The translations under genes were made by a program, and so were the position numbers. From Hyalella azteca (lineage: Eukaryota > Arthropoda > Malacostraca > Amphipoda > Hyalellidae), in contig NW_025931666.1 of the NCBI RefSeq assembly GCF_000764305.2, positions 62,001 through 126,000 of the forward strand: 64,000 nucleotides of DNA, given 5' to 3'. Position 1 is the first letter of the stretch. Each line of letters opens with the position of its first letter. The notes below the pieces were generated by a model. It did no database searches. It was not told the DNA's origin and saw only the letters and a list, made by a program, of their open reading frames with translations. Shown here one piece after another: positions 1 through 12,743 of this stretch.

Positions 1-3000
1 AAATTGATCGTATCGATCATCTGCACGGCGAAGAACATTAATTTTTTGTCTGGAATTTCTCTAGCGGTAAGAATTTTTTTCGATGGCGCCAAAACTTTTT
101 TCGCCGCTGACGGAACATCCGTCATCATTACAGCAATCGCAGACTACCGACCAGCATTTTCAACGGGGCAAAAATAAGGGAAACTTCTCGAAAATCCTGA
201 AAAGATCGAAGAAAGTCCGCGCATGTCCGGGAAATCGAAGAGAAATCGAACGAAAGTAGCAAAATTTCAGAGCACGCACGTTGTTTGTGAGCTAAATTAA
301 GCGCATTTGAAAAAATCTCCCGACCGCTGAAAGATCTACAATCCAATTTAATTGTAACTATTATTTGAATCAAAAGAATAAAATAATTAGTTTTAGTGGG
401 AAATTAAATTATATATGTAAGTTGACCTAAATTCGTTAATTATATATCGGGCCAATGATCAATTTACAAAAGATTTACTGATAACGTATTTGGAGTTAGT
501 TTACTTGTTTTACCCTACAAGTAATGAAAGTGCCTAAAGAATTAATTATCATAGGCTTGGAAGATTTGAAATGCAGAGCGGCCGAGCACCGAGGCACAGA
601 ACTTTGGCCTTAAGTAGACCATTCAGTGCGACTTTGGTTCCGCGAAAATTCAGGATTATTTATTGGGACTGATCACACCCACCGAATTGCATGTAGATTA
701 CCAAACACATATTAGTATCTTAAGTCAGGTTATTCAACTTCAATCAAGAGACGGTAAAATGAGCAAGTCAGGGACTAAACATCCCTCCAGCATCACAAAA
801 AAAATATTCCAACGAAGTTAAAAAACCCAAGCTGTTCTATTATCATGTTCCCTACTTTGTTTTAACATACGACGTGAATAAAAGCATGCTGTTGACACGC
901 TGCGCTCAGGTAATTGAGTGAGACATTTGCCAAATAGCGATGCACTTCAAGCCCTTGCGTGAGTCATCTTGGACTCCTTTAGCCTGGCAATCGGGGGTAC
1001 CAGTAAATTGGACAATAACCCCCAGTTTATTTTTGAGTGCAAAGTGATGTAGTCCTGTAAAGATGTGAAGTTCATTCGATGTGTATCTTTTACAAAGGCT
1101 CGTCTGAGGTTAATATTAGTAGCAATGTAAGTTATTATAATTAGTTTTCAATTTTTTGAGGGGATCGTATTCAGAATAGCTTTAGAATGTGTTCTGTTTA
1201 GTTTGCCTGAGTACATGACATTCTAACATTCATAGTTAAAAAGGAACTCATATTTTTTCTCCTCGCTCTCCTAAAAATCTTTTTGTTTTTGATATTCCAC
1301 TCAAAATTAGTTCTCAAAAATTAACCCTACTTTATTGTCTTGCGCGGGTAGGTTTAAGTGTCCAACGTTTCTCTTAAAATTGAAAGATAGGTAACCAAAA
1401 TTAGTTGAAGAATTAGATTTTATGGTACAATTGAAATTATAATCAGAACCAAGGACGATGAACAGGAACATTTTCTTTGATTTTTTTGTCAGTTTAGTAC
1501 GAGTATTTTCTCATGTTATTCTGCCTAATTCTCGTTTTTCTGACATTTTATTCTCTTATCCAAAGTTTTAGTATTTTCGTTGATTATAGTTCAATATTTT
1601 TAATTTTAGCAACGGGACTACATCAATGGTATTGTCGGAGAAAAAGGAAAAAAAGTGCAGCAGCTGGATGAAAAAAGACAGTTTTTACAAACTCTAAACT
1701 GTTCGGCACAATACATGTCGCATAAGCAGTTTTTTGTACTAGTAAAAGCAACAATTATTAACTGATATTGGCGCATTTAGCTGAAATTAAGGCGCCTAAA
1801 GTTACAGAAATTTATATGTATATATCTGATCTTGTGTAAGATACAGTAGCTTCAGCTGTTGCAAGTGAAGGAAATTAGAGAGAAAAAAACTACAGAAACC
1901 ACGAAACGTCTTCAATGTAGAAGACCAGCTATAAAAACAACAGCAATAACAACAGCAGCTGTAACAACAATAACAAAAACGTGATCAGGCTCTCCACAGC
2001 TGCATCCGGCATGGCTTTTGAAGTTCTCAAATTCGCAATCATTTTCTCGAGTTCAAAGTTTGGTTATTTTCAAGCCACGATGAACTCGAACGCGGGATTA
2101 ATTAGCCTCTATCTCCGCAGCGCAGGCCTGCACTTCCCAAGCAACTTCTTCTCACAACGAAAATAAAGCGAAGCCACGAATTATAGAATGACTTACGTAT
2201 TCAATTCTCGTGGAAATATATTTTCATGACGCAGGTAAGAATACAACAAGAAAAATATGGATTCGAGCCGCTCGAAAAAACCTACTTTACAAATATTGTT
2301 ATAATTTAAGCATTAGTAGAATGAATTTGTTGGGATACTATCGTGGTCGAGGATAAACTCAAACTTTGGTAAAGAAAATCCGAACGTTTCACAGTAGGGA
2401 ATTTTTTTTTTGCATAATACCTGCTACTCGATAGATGGATGCAATTACTGATTCAAGTACTTATCTGGAAAATTAATTATCTTTTTCACTGCTTTTAACG
2501 TGGAAATCGTAAGCATGGTCATCGGATGTTGATACTAATTGAAAAGTGAAAAATCTTCCTCCATTAAATGGTAGATGGAGAAAAATTACATTTTGAAAAT
2601 GAGAAGTGGGTTGTTAAAATAACTCGTTTTAGTGGATAATTGGGAAGAGAACTCTACTTACAATACAAAATATTATTTTTTTAGTGCAAAATCACATAGG
2701 AGAGTGCCTATTTGTACATAATTTAATGATAAAGCCATGCGCGTTGGGATAACTGGAGAGTTGTTTGAAAGAGCAAATATAAGTTTACATGCATTCTCTG
2801 CTTTTAAATATTTGGTTGATTTGAATTTGAAGAAAATATATGGTTTAAACACACGCGAGCAAAAGGTTAATGTAGTAATAATGTTATTTAGATTCAGTTT
2901 TAATATCAGTTACCAGGATATATTCTTGTAAGCGCATTTGAATACAAAATGCAGTAAATAGATTTCCGAAAAATGGGACTTATAACAAAAAATTTGCTCT

Positions 3001-3299
3001 GTTTATAATAATAACAGCGGGTTAGCCTGGCGTTACCGCGGATAAACTCGTTACTCGTTATTTGATCCTCGTTAGGACACAAGAAGAATATGTTGCATCG
3101 TCTAAAATATTTTTGTTAATACAAACTATAAATTTACTAAAAACTTGAAAGCAAAGAAAACTCCACAAAAATTCAAGTATCTTTAAAGAAAACGTTTCGG
3201 AGTCCAGCTCCATCGTCAGATCGAAAATTCTAGAACACAGATAAATCAGTAATTAGTACAGTCATGATTGCAACAAAAAACCTAAGCTATAAAACCAAA
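1..3299. other. AT-rich stretch, no gene recognised
   Basis: Only short open frames with no recognisable domain and no convincing splice context are present. Small CAA/CAG-rich low-complexity sequence lies near 1930-1980. I see nothing else to annotate. Confidence 0.5.
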
Positions 3300-3573
3300 C
3301 AGCCTCTATATATACAATATCCCGATACAATAAGTATCCTGGATACACGTCCCAACAGCCTCTATATATACAATATCCTGATACGATAAGTATCCTGGAT
3401 ACGCGTCCCAACAGCCTCTATATATACAATATCCTGATACGATAAGTAACCTGGATACGCGTCCCAACAGCCTCTATATATACAATGTCCTGATACGATA
3501 AGTATCCTGGATACGCGTCCCAACAGCCTCTATATATACAATATCGTGATACGATAAGTATCCTGGATACGCG
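3300..3573. repeat. 56-bp minisatellite, five copies
   Basis: Five head-to-tail copies start near 3300, 3356, 3412, 3468 and 3524. Each begins CAGCCTCTATATATACAATA and ends in a TATCCTGGATAC-type segment, so each unit carries a TATATATA block and a short inverted repeat. Copies differ by only a few substitutions, which suggests recent amplification. No open frame of interest. Confidence 0.93.
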
Positions 3574-5395
3574 GTACGCGTTCCATGCAGTCCCTATATA
3601 TTAACGGCGCCAGGCTTCAAACACCCAAACATACTCTAGCAAATATTTTCAAAATTATACATTAATTTCGTTGACCGAGATCGTTCATCTGTAATATAAA
3701 GTCGATACAGTGAACATCTTAAGCGGCTATGAACGATGATATAATAAATTTTTCTCGGTTATTATTTGGTTTAAAATATTGTACACATACAGTGAGAGAT
3801 TCGTCAAAAGAATCACCGTTGTCTTTTATATATGTGTTAATAACGCAAAAATGTAATAATAACGCTTTCTAAGTCCGATATACATCTATTTTATTCAGCC
3901 TAAAGTCGATATCAAGAATTTAATGCTAGATATCTTAACAATCTATTTAGCAAGTGATGATGTGACGTTCCATCGTAAGTTTTTAAATTTATTTTTCAAC
4001 AGTTATAACCTTTTCTGATAAGTTTTTTTTCGATTACACTATTTACCAAGAAGTTCTGATAAATGCAATTTTTCCTGTAAGAACCAGAATCCTGACACCT
4101 TCGTAAATTTAACGTGTGGCAATTCAACCTCCAAATTTTTTAAGATGCACTTTCGATGTCGCAACTCAACGTTACTTTTTCCTTTATAAATTGTGTATGG
4201 TGCGCCCATTTGCACGTGTTAATTTCATTTAATAACAGTACAATGACGGTGATAATACTTCGCTTGCATTACTACTGCGCTCGTATTGTTATTGATACCG
4301 AAATTATTTGCCGTCCGAAAGCAGGCAATTTTTCATGGCAGGGAGCGGGCCGGCGCTCGGAATTGAGATCATTTCTCTGGCACAGCGCAAAAGAATGCAG
4401 TCGTTGAGAGGAGCAGGGGCGAAAATTACCGTAAACATGCGAGCTTTTTATTTCTGGAGTAGCAGCGGCATCATAGGCGTCGTACTTGTTTCATAAAGAG
4501 CTCAATAAACAAGCACGGCTGTTCATATAAACGCGCAGCTCGGCTGATCACTGATCAATAAATAAATCGGGCTGATCATAAGAATATGAACGGCAGTGTT
4601 GCTTTTCTTGGATACGAAAGAATTCCCAAGCTGCAGGGAGGTCGTGTTATGGCCGGCCAGCTAATGGCCGCATATGCCACGAAAATTTTTTCATGCTGGC
4701 TGCACGATGGCGCTATCGGAAATAGCGACCGTGTGTTCGATGGAGATCAGAACGATCAGGAATGATTCTCTGACAACTGCAAATGATTTCCGAAAGGAAA
4801 AAATCTTGTAGCAGCTGCAGGATATGGTGTCGGCGAAACGAGCGGAACATGAGCCTCATTGTGCGTGAATGTCAACGTAAAATACAATCGTGCAACGACT
4901 GCCGTGTCATGATCCAGCAAATGCTATGGCAAATATTGCATGAGATTATTAATCTATTTCTGCCGCAATATTAGTTACATTATATATACATCAGTGAACG
5001 ATCAATGCATATAAATAACAATGCATATTTATATATCAGTTATAAATATATTATAAATAACGTGTGCACACGTTATTTACTGACACACACGTTATTTGTC
5101 TTTGCACAATTTAAATGAAAGTTTTAATTGATAGATGAGAGGTGAGTTATTGTTGTAATTTCAGTGACATTGGATCTTCTTACACAAAACAATTTCGGAA
5201 CAGAGTCAATGAAATCCATATTCCGGAAGAGAAATCTTCCCTCCGGCAACATCATCCACTCAAAAAGCTTCAATTTAACTTCAAAAGCAGTGACTGTGTT
5301 TTTGATGTCGAGTGGAACATCAGGATGCGGGTCCCTTCGTTAGCAGAACCAAAATTTCTATCGCAAAAATGAAACAACGAAAATTATACGGGTGG
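3574..5395. other. AT-rich stretch, no gene recognised
   Basis: A slightly GC-richer patch at about 4310-4480 has two short overlapping open frames with no recognisable domain. AT-rich palindromic sequence lies at 4980-5100. No gene could be supported. Confidence 0.45.
5055..5078. repeat. 24-bp perfect palindrome
   Basis: AAATAACGTGTG is followed directly by its reverse complement CACACGTTATTT with no spacer. A further half copy, ACACACGTTATTTG, follows about 10 bases later. Confidence 0.9.
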
Positions 5396-5823
5396 CAGTG
5401 AGGAGCCTTCATGTTGATGACGCTACGAGCCTTCACTTCCGCGTGTCATGTTGATGACGCTACGAGCCTTCACTTCCGCGTGTCATGTTGATGACGCTTC
5501 GAGCCTTCACTTCCACGTGTCATGTTGATGACGATACGAACCTTCACTTCCACGTGTCGTGTTGATGACGATACGAGCCTTCACTTCCACGCGTCGTGTT
5601 GATGACGCTACGAGCCTTCACTTCCACGTCTCGTGTTGATTACGCTACGAGCCTTCACTTTCGAGTGTCATGTTGATGTCGCTACGAGCCTTCACTTCCA
5701 CGTGTCGTGTTGATGACGAAACGAGCCTTCACTTCCACGTGTCGTGTTGATGACGCTACGAGCCTTCACTTCCGCGTGTCGTGGTTCTGTCACGTATAGC
5801 CTTCACTTCCACGTCTCTCGCTG
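5396..5823. repeat. 37-bp minisatellite, about 11 copies
   Basis: The unit is TACGAGCCTTCACTTCCACG followed by TGTCGTGTTGATGACGC. Most differences are transitions inside the CACGTG-like core. The last copy, near 5780-5820, is degraded. Confidence 0.92.
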
Positions 5824-8800
5824 ATGTCACTAGTAGGCGTGATTTTCAGGCCTGCAGTTGAGAGACATTATTGTACGGCAGTTGCTAGTCGAGGTAAATT
5901 TCTGGTGTTATTTCACTGCCGCTGGGAAGGAAGGAGTATCGATGAAAATGCATATAGCCCATAGGATGTATGGATAATTTTTAAAACAATATCGCCGAAA
6001 TGAGGCAGGCAAAACAATTCTCATTCAGATGCAAAAAACTTCTTATAATTATTTTAATGAGTTTGTGTGTTTATGTTTGATGTCTGAAACGGTCGATATT
6101 GCGGCCGCTTCTATGCAAGAATTTTGCTACCCATGAGCGTTCATACTTTTGTGATTAATAGTAAGATATAGCGATTGAAATTGGGACAAATCTCACCTCT
6201 CTCAGCCAAGATTTTCTGGAGCTTCTCCAAAGGTACCTCTGGCATGTGTAACATGCAATGATCTCTTAGGTACGACGTAACATGCAATGATCCCCTAGGC
6301 CTGGCGTAACATGCAATTTATCCCACGCTACGTCTTCATTGCGTAACTGGAGACCAAACCATGCAATTAGAGTCGACCATTCCTTCAAAAGTGGCATCAA
6401 ACAACCCGTAGCAAATTCGCAAACTTTGAGCTCACTTTGGTTCGGTCGGAAGAACAATTTTTCGCCAGAAAAAATGCAAAAGGCTTTGGTTACATTTCTT
6501 TCGTGGGTAATTTTTAGGGTAAGATTCGTTGTGCGGTGTTATTAAGAAAGCTTAACTATTTCAGTATTTTTATAAAGCGAGGGAGTAATTGTACACTCTT
6601 TTTATCAGCTGATGACCTTGAAAATTTGCATATCGAGTTAATAATGACCTTGAAATTAATCAAATCTATGTGTGATCAGACGTGATCATGTAATATTCCG
6701 TTGATTTTTCAACTATATTCAATAAGAAATACATACGAAAGTTCATACTTTTATATATGAACTTTCTTTCTTGTTTTTTTTTTATTACTGACGAATGTTG
6801 ATATTTTTACTTCGTTAAACAACTTCATTCTAGATACAAATATTTTTAGAAAATCGCATGCAAGATTATTTTAATTAATTGTGCCGCCAATACTTCCATC
6901 AATATAGATTAACTCTTATACGAATATTACAGAAATAAGATCACTCGATTGTTGAGCAGTTGAAATGATGCGAATATTCCATGACCATATATATCATTTC
7001 ATGTATATTTCACTTCAAATCTATATCAACATTTCTTGTCATCTCACTATATGAAATAATACCAACTGTAAACTTCCTCTTTCGCAATAATTGAATTTAC
7101 AACAAATTATCGCCAGAGAAAAATACTAAACAATGTTACTCGGTGTAGAAGCGCGTTTTGAGTTTATATTTATGTAATATATTTATATAATTACTATTTT
7201 TATGTAATAATAATTTATATTTATAAACTCTAATATATATCATTGTTAAATATTGGAAAGGAAATTAATTCATCAAAATGATTCGGCTCTTCAGGAATAC
7301 GATCACTCTGGATCAGGAATGAAAATCATGAATCCATCATCATCACCAAATTCCATTGCAATATAACAAATTCCCCGAAAGTTTCATTCTGTGCCAATAG
7401 AGCGATCAATATTATTGAGAATCTTAGCAGTTTCATCGGCAGGCAATGATACCACCCAAATGGCCGGCAAAATCAAGACTGTAATTTAAAATTTATTTCG
7501 CTCCAGTTTACTTCTCTACAAATTTTGTGCTAGCTTTTACGGCGTTTGGGTTTGCGCTGGAATTTTAAGGCGCCGACTGCGCATCAGTATTTGCAGACAT
7601 GTTAGCGCCGGCAATTTTATACTTCATAAAATTCTTTGTATTCTATTTGCGTGCGTTTGAAGAGAAGCGAAGATATTCACCGTGTTTTTTCAAGGCTGGC
7701 ATTGAGGCAGATTTGTTTCAGCGTCTGAATAAACACGTGATAGACGTGAGTAAATATGACGCGTCTTGGCTGGGACGGGCTTACTATCTATCAGTGGCCA
7801 GTAGACGCTTCATTCAATGATCTTTTGATGGGTGAGAACGCTTTTTTACCCCAATACATTTAAATCGATGTAAACGCTGAATTTTCCAACAAAAGCAGGT
7901 GTTATTGACCCAAGATATTTTAAATTAGTTGAGCGCCTGATTGATTAATGATCTTTTAACGTATGCGAGCAATCAATTGCTCACGGAAGATTTTTTGATG
8001 TAGGTTTATGCGTTATTGACCAATGATATTCATATGAATGAGAGTTAATGGACACAGTTCATTTAAAGGATCCGACTTTATGGGGTTTCAATCAAACGTA
8101 TATTGCAGGAAGTGCAAAGTCTGTCTATTGAACTGCTTTGAAATAATTAGATCGACAAATTCGCTATTTTTTATTGAACAATTGTGTTTTCCTTCTGTTT
8201 CAGTTGACCATTGCTCTCAGAATTGTGAGACGGCAGCTATCGATTACATGCAAGCTTTAAAATTTCAGGCCATGTGGTAATTGATTGTGTAATAGGATAT
8301 CCGGTCTATTTCGGGGGATTATTTTTACAAGTCGTTGTTTACTTCTAGAAAGTATATTAATTAACATTATCATTGATCTATACTACCGCAGTCCGTTTAT
8401 ACTATATAGCATATATAAGGAGAGATGTATACATGTTTTTAGAAAATAATTAGAAAATGATTTTTGATATATATTGTTTGGGGTTCAGCAAGCTCGCATG
8501 GAATTTCACGAGGAAGCTATAACACACATGAGCCAGAGCAGACACACTCCACACGCAAAGATTATGTCCATGCTGGTTAAACGTAAAGTGAACAAGTGGG
8601 AAATTCTGAAGCTCTGCCTTCTCTCTATCCAATAATTTAATAATCTCTGCTCCGCAAGACCGTACTCAACAAGGTTACAATTCTTCCCAGAAAAATTTAA
8701 CTAACTTAGTAAACTTACATCCTATTTAAAGTTTCATATTTTTCGATACCTTGTGCATAAAACCAATCTGTCGGGTCATTGTGCATACGTGTCGGGTCAG

Positions 8801-8967
8801 TGCTGTTTGAGCCGATCCGTAACCCTCGTGATAACATGTAAAGAAGACTTGAATAAATTTTGCAGGAGACTGACGGAAAATAACAGAGCCTGCCGCCCCC
8901 AAGTTTTAAAGAATACTAGCAGGTTAGAAAAGCGTAATAACTGCAATTCTAAAATTCATTGCCCGAG
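5824..8967. other. AT-rich stretch, no gene recognised
   Basis: Open frames are short and none looks coding. It contains a small 29-bp triplication at 6228-6325 and a diffuse, poorly conserved repetition of ATTGACC/AATGATCTTTT motifs at about 7815-8035. Nothing else was recognised. Confidence 0.45.
6228..6325. repeat. 29-bp short tandem repeat, three copies
   Basis: Three consecutive copies share GTAACATGCAATGATC separated by a CCTAGGCCTGGC-like segment. The last copy changes to GCAATTTATCC. Confidence 0.8.
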
Positions 8968-9475
8968 TTAGAAATCGCCGCAGTCGGGGAGCCAGCCGCG
9001 GGTGATCATGTCAGCCCAACGTTTGCACCAGCGCAGCCCCCAGGCAGTAAACAGGCAGGCATGTCCAAGCTACTTCCACGCATGCCTGCCCAAACAGTTG
9101 CAGTAGCTCCGCCTCAAGGCAAGTTAATAAATACCCAGGTATGTGCAAGCATTTGACATTCGTACATGCTTGCCGCGAAGGTCGCACCAGCGCAGCTGCA
9201 AGTCAATATATACGCAGGCAAGTCCAAGCTACCGAAACAATCATGCATGCCTGCCCCAAAAGCTCGCACCAGCACAGCCCCAAGGCTGTAAACAAGCAAG
9301 CATGTCCAAGCTAACTTTACATTCATACATACCTGCCATAAAAAAGTCGCTCCAGCGCCGCATAAAGGCTCGGCCGGATCGTCCGCCAACTGTGAGTATG
9401 CGACTTGAGTACGTCATTGACGGACTAGTTCGACCTGCTAGCGAAAGTACTGCGCTAAACGGTCCTGTCCCGCCT
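8968..9475 (+). repeat. Composite dispersed element, copy A
   Basis: About 0.5 kb. It shares a start (GAAATCGCCG, then GAGCCAGCCG), an interior of four or five degenerate ~88-bp tandem units (GCACCAGCGCAGCCCCAAGG, then AAACAGGCAGGCATGTCCAA) and a tail (GTCATTGACGGACTAGTTCG, then GACCTGCTAGCGAAAGT) with the copy at 18541-19022. Sharing both unique ends argues for a defined dispersed element with an internal satellite rather than a free minisatellite. No coding capacity was seen. Its class is unknown; a non-autonomous DNA transposon carrying a minisatellite is one option. Confidence 0.75.
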
Positions 9476-9604
9476 TCGCAATGTATCCCTGTTGTCAGGT
9501 AACTTATGGGTGTGCGTGGATAAGGTGGTGTTGAGTGGTGGTGTTGCCTGGTGGTGTTGCCTGGTGGTGAGATAAGACGACAATTTTTTATATTTCCTTA
9601 GTCA

Positions 9605-9746
9605 GTTTTTAGCGCATTTTCTGATTTATCAAAAAAAAGACGCTATTATGCTCGTTATGTCCGTCCGTCTGTGACTTCACGGACTGACGGACGAGAATAT
9701 GCGCACCCTGTCACTCACTGCAGTGAGTACTGATCTAATTTTTTTA
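9605..9746 (+). repeat. Short fold-back dispersed repeat, copy 1
   Basis: It starts TTTTTAGCGCATTTTCTG and ends with CTGTCACTCACTGCAGTGAG then TACTGATCTAATTTTTT. The interior has a CCGTCCGTC simple repeat and GTGACTTCACGG. Related copies lie at 12024-12187 (inverted), 17704-17906 and 27412-27560 (inverted). The end carries the palindrome ACTCACTGCAGTGAGT. Confidence 0.85.
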
Positions 9747-10734
9747 CCACTAACACCTTTCTTGCTGGATCGCATGGATGTATGGCTGCACTATTAATCG
9801 GTAGCATTCACGAATTAATGTAGTTGTATTATTAATGTATTATAACCTTATGAATGTTTATTTGTCGAGGTTTGTCTGTTTGTGTCCCTGAAGCCTGGCA
9901 CCACAAATAAATAGAGCGCGTATCCACGATTGTTATCGTGTTGGAAGATTATTTGGTATTTATTTTTGGTGTGATAGTGAGAAAGGATTGGTTCAAAAAT
10001 TGAAATTTCATTTTTATGGTACGTATGTATGTATGTATCTATAGTAAATACTAATTTTATATAAAAGATTCAATCTGCTAGTTGGTAACGTATTATAGGA
10101 GGCATTAGATACATAGGCGTTTCTACTGAGTTAGATACTCAAATACTGGCGTTGTTTTCCGTAGATTATATATAATTAAAGATCCCTGCTCATGTTACCG
10201 GAAGCTTGTAATCGTTGCCTAATAAATTTGGTTGCAACTTCTGTAAATAGTTGCAACTTCGGTAATTACAGTTACAGATGCTAAAAGTTCCAGGTCCATT
10301 TTTCTCATCAAGTCAGGTTCCTATAGTATCAGATATATATTATGTATAAACTTATAGGCATATATAAAAACTACCTCAGGTATATAATTTGCGGTGGTGT
10401 TACAAGTTTGAGGTTCAGTGTGCTGCCAGCAACGACATGGGGAGGATGTCGGTGTCGGTGGCAGGCGCCCGTCTCCACGTGGCAGTGCGATGTGCAGTCT
10501 GGGGCCGCGACGAGGGGTTCATGATGGAACGAGGTGCTTATGATGGATTGAGGTGCAGATAAAATCCTCCTGCAGGCTTTGCTCATCTCCTCAATTCGAG
10601 GTTTAGGAGGCAATCAATGAGAGGCAAGTCTTTAGATCCTCTTGAGCGTAGGATGCGCATCCTTCAGCAGCGCTTTATACAGCAGCGGCCGTCGACTTGA
10701 TGGCCCGTCTTGACACTTAAATTTTAGACCAGCC
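9747..10734. other. AT-rich stretch, no gene recognised
   Basis: It contains a small GTAT microsatellite near 10021-10040. A GC-richer patch at 10420-10620 has short overlapping frames on both strands with no recognisable domain. Confidence 0.45.
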
Positions 10735-11108
10735 TCGTGTGAGGCAGGCTGGGTGGTTTGTGAGGCAGGTTGGATGGCGTGTGAGGCAGGCTGGGTGGTT
10801 TGTGTGGCAGGCTGGGTGGCGTGTGAGGCAGGCTGGGTGGCGTGTGAGGCAGGCTGGATGGCGTGTGAGGCAGGCTGGGTGGCGTGTGAGGCAGGCTGGG
10901 TGGCGTGTGAGGCAGGCTGGATGGCGTGTGAGGCAGGCTGGATGGCGATGCGAGGCAGGCTGGATGGCGTGTGAGGCAGGCTGGGTAGTTTGTGAGGCAG
11001 GCTGGATGGCGTGTGAGGCAGGCTGGGTAGTTTGTGAGACAGGCTTTGCGGCGTGAGAGGCTGCTAGGTGGTTTGTGAGGCAGGCTTGGTAGCGTGTGAG
11101 GCCGGTTT
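10735..11108. repeat. 21-bp minisatellite, about 17 copies
   Basis: The unit is GTGTGAGGCAGGCTGGGTGG plus C. Because 21 is divisible by three, it makes long repetitive open frames (VRQAGWR and CEAGWVA type). These are by-products of the array and not evidence of a protein. The G-rich strand is the plus strand. Confidence 0.93.
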
Positions 11109-12023
11109 TTTGGACTTATTTTTCATCAGTCATAAAAATCAGGAAACAAATTGTACGTATTACTTGACAAAACTACTGCATTCTACTAAACTAATTCTAC
11201 CGATTACGCATTAAATTATGTAGAAGTGAAATTTCGCCTATCACCAGGCAATAAGAAAGCGAAGACTAACAACGAAAAAACAAGCAAAATATATGTTACA
11301 TGAATAATTAGTTTTAAGTAATCGACCTTCAACCGTTCAGGACACCACTAACTACTTTATTGATACTCTAGGTGCCTCGGCCAATATCCGTGCAATGAGA
11401 CGCTACAGAGCTAAGCCTCGTATATATAATTACCGCAACAGCGAATGACTTGAAACGCGTTATTTGCTAATTGCTTTCAGGTGTTAACACGATCCAGGCC
11501 CTGGCATACACAAGAAGTGGCAGGAACGACATTTAAAATTCTTAATAATTAATTGACGAATCATGCACGCTTTGGCGACTTGGAACGAAAAAAATCTATA
11601 TTTCAGTTAATGCCACAATTGTACAAAACTTTAGCGTGACCTTCTTTTTCAGTGGAAGAAAAATTTAATTACCACGAAATCAGAGATGGAGAAGAAACTT
11701 CTTAAAATAAAGATTTTATTAATCGGTAACTGTGTTCAGGGGAAAACTAAATTCCTGTGAAAATTGGCCCAGGCTGCTGCCCGGTGGAAGTCCTCTGAAT
11801 CGGGAGCAAGAGCTTCACCTGGCCAGCGCAAGCCAGCCAGGTAGCACAGAGAAACTGACGACGCGTAAAATTCCGTGCCACCCATCCTGTCGAAATACCA
11901 AGGGATTTAAATGCAATGTTTACACTAAAATTTTCTGTTGCAAATAATAACAAGCTGAATGTTTGGGTTTTTAAATTCATGGAAATTTTAAGTTAATTCA
12001 ATATATCGACCTATCAGCTGTTC
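11109..12023. other. AT-rich stretch, no gene recognised
   Basis: Short open frames on both strands near 11730-11980 overlap each other and show no domain. Nothing else was recognised. Confidence 0.45.
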
Positions 12024-12187
12024 TAAAAAATATAACTCAGTACTCACTGGAGGTGAGTGAAAGAGAGCGCATTTTCTTGTCGACGAAAACGTGAAGTCAC
12101 GGAGGGACAGATAGACGGACGGACAGACGGACATGGCAAGCACAATGGTGCATTTTTTCCGTAAATGAGAAAATGCGCTAAAAAATA
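12024..12187 (-). repeat. Short fold-back dispersed repeat, copy 2
   Basis: Inverted relative to the copy at 9605. It runs from AAAAAATATAACTCAGTACT through GAGAGCGCATTTTCTTGTCG, AAAACGTGAAGTCACGGA and a GGACGGACAGACGGAC run, to GAGAAAATGCGCTAAAAAA. The palindrome at the first end is degraded here to ACTCACTGGAGGTGAGT. Confidence 0.88.
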
Positions 12188-12743
12188 GTGATGCGGCCTT
12201 AAATTGAAGGCTGTAATATTAGTGTGAACGTAATAAGTTGGATGTAGTTGGAAGACTAAGAGGGATTCGTCGTTTGGGTAAGATTATTAATGAAACGGAG
12301 ACGGTTATCCATAATGGAAACCAGCCACAGCTGCAAATAGCCACAACACTCTCAGGTTAAGTGACGGATAACCAACCTGCAGCATCCGGTCCTCTCCTGA
12401 GCTCCCGGCTAGAACCCGTCCTTCGTCAGAAGACGAACTGTTGCTGAAGCCTCCAGATCTTCGCAACTCCTCAAGCCTGTCACTTTAGACGAGACGCACG
12501 CTGAACGTCTCACTCCATGATGACGATGAAGCGGACGAATGGGCCAAGATGCGGTGTCGTTGGCAGTAGCAAGGACTGGTAGGCTATCTCTGAACCGCAC
12601 TAGAGACAGCAGTTAGCTTCAATCTTCAAATTGGGATATGAAGAAATGAGGAAGGTTGCCCCCACAGAATTGCAAGAAATGTTGGGAACTGTAACTGTAG
12701 GAACTGAATAACACAAACCAAAATTATAACCTCTTCAACGGAG
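12188..12743. other. No gene recognised
   Basis: Somewhat GC-richer than its surroundings at 12360-12600, but only one ~60-codon open frame without a recognisable domain. It may be unique spacer sequence. Confidence 0.4.

Noticed and set aside
10739..11056. 105-codon VRQAGWR-type frame
   Set aside because: A 21-bp array translated. No start context, splice signal or known family.
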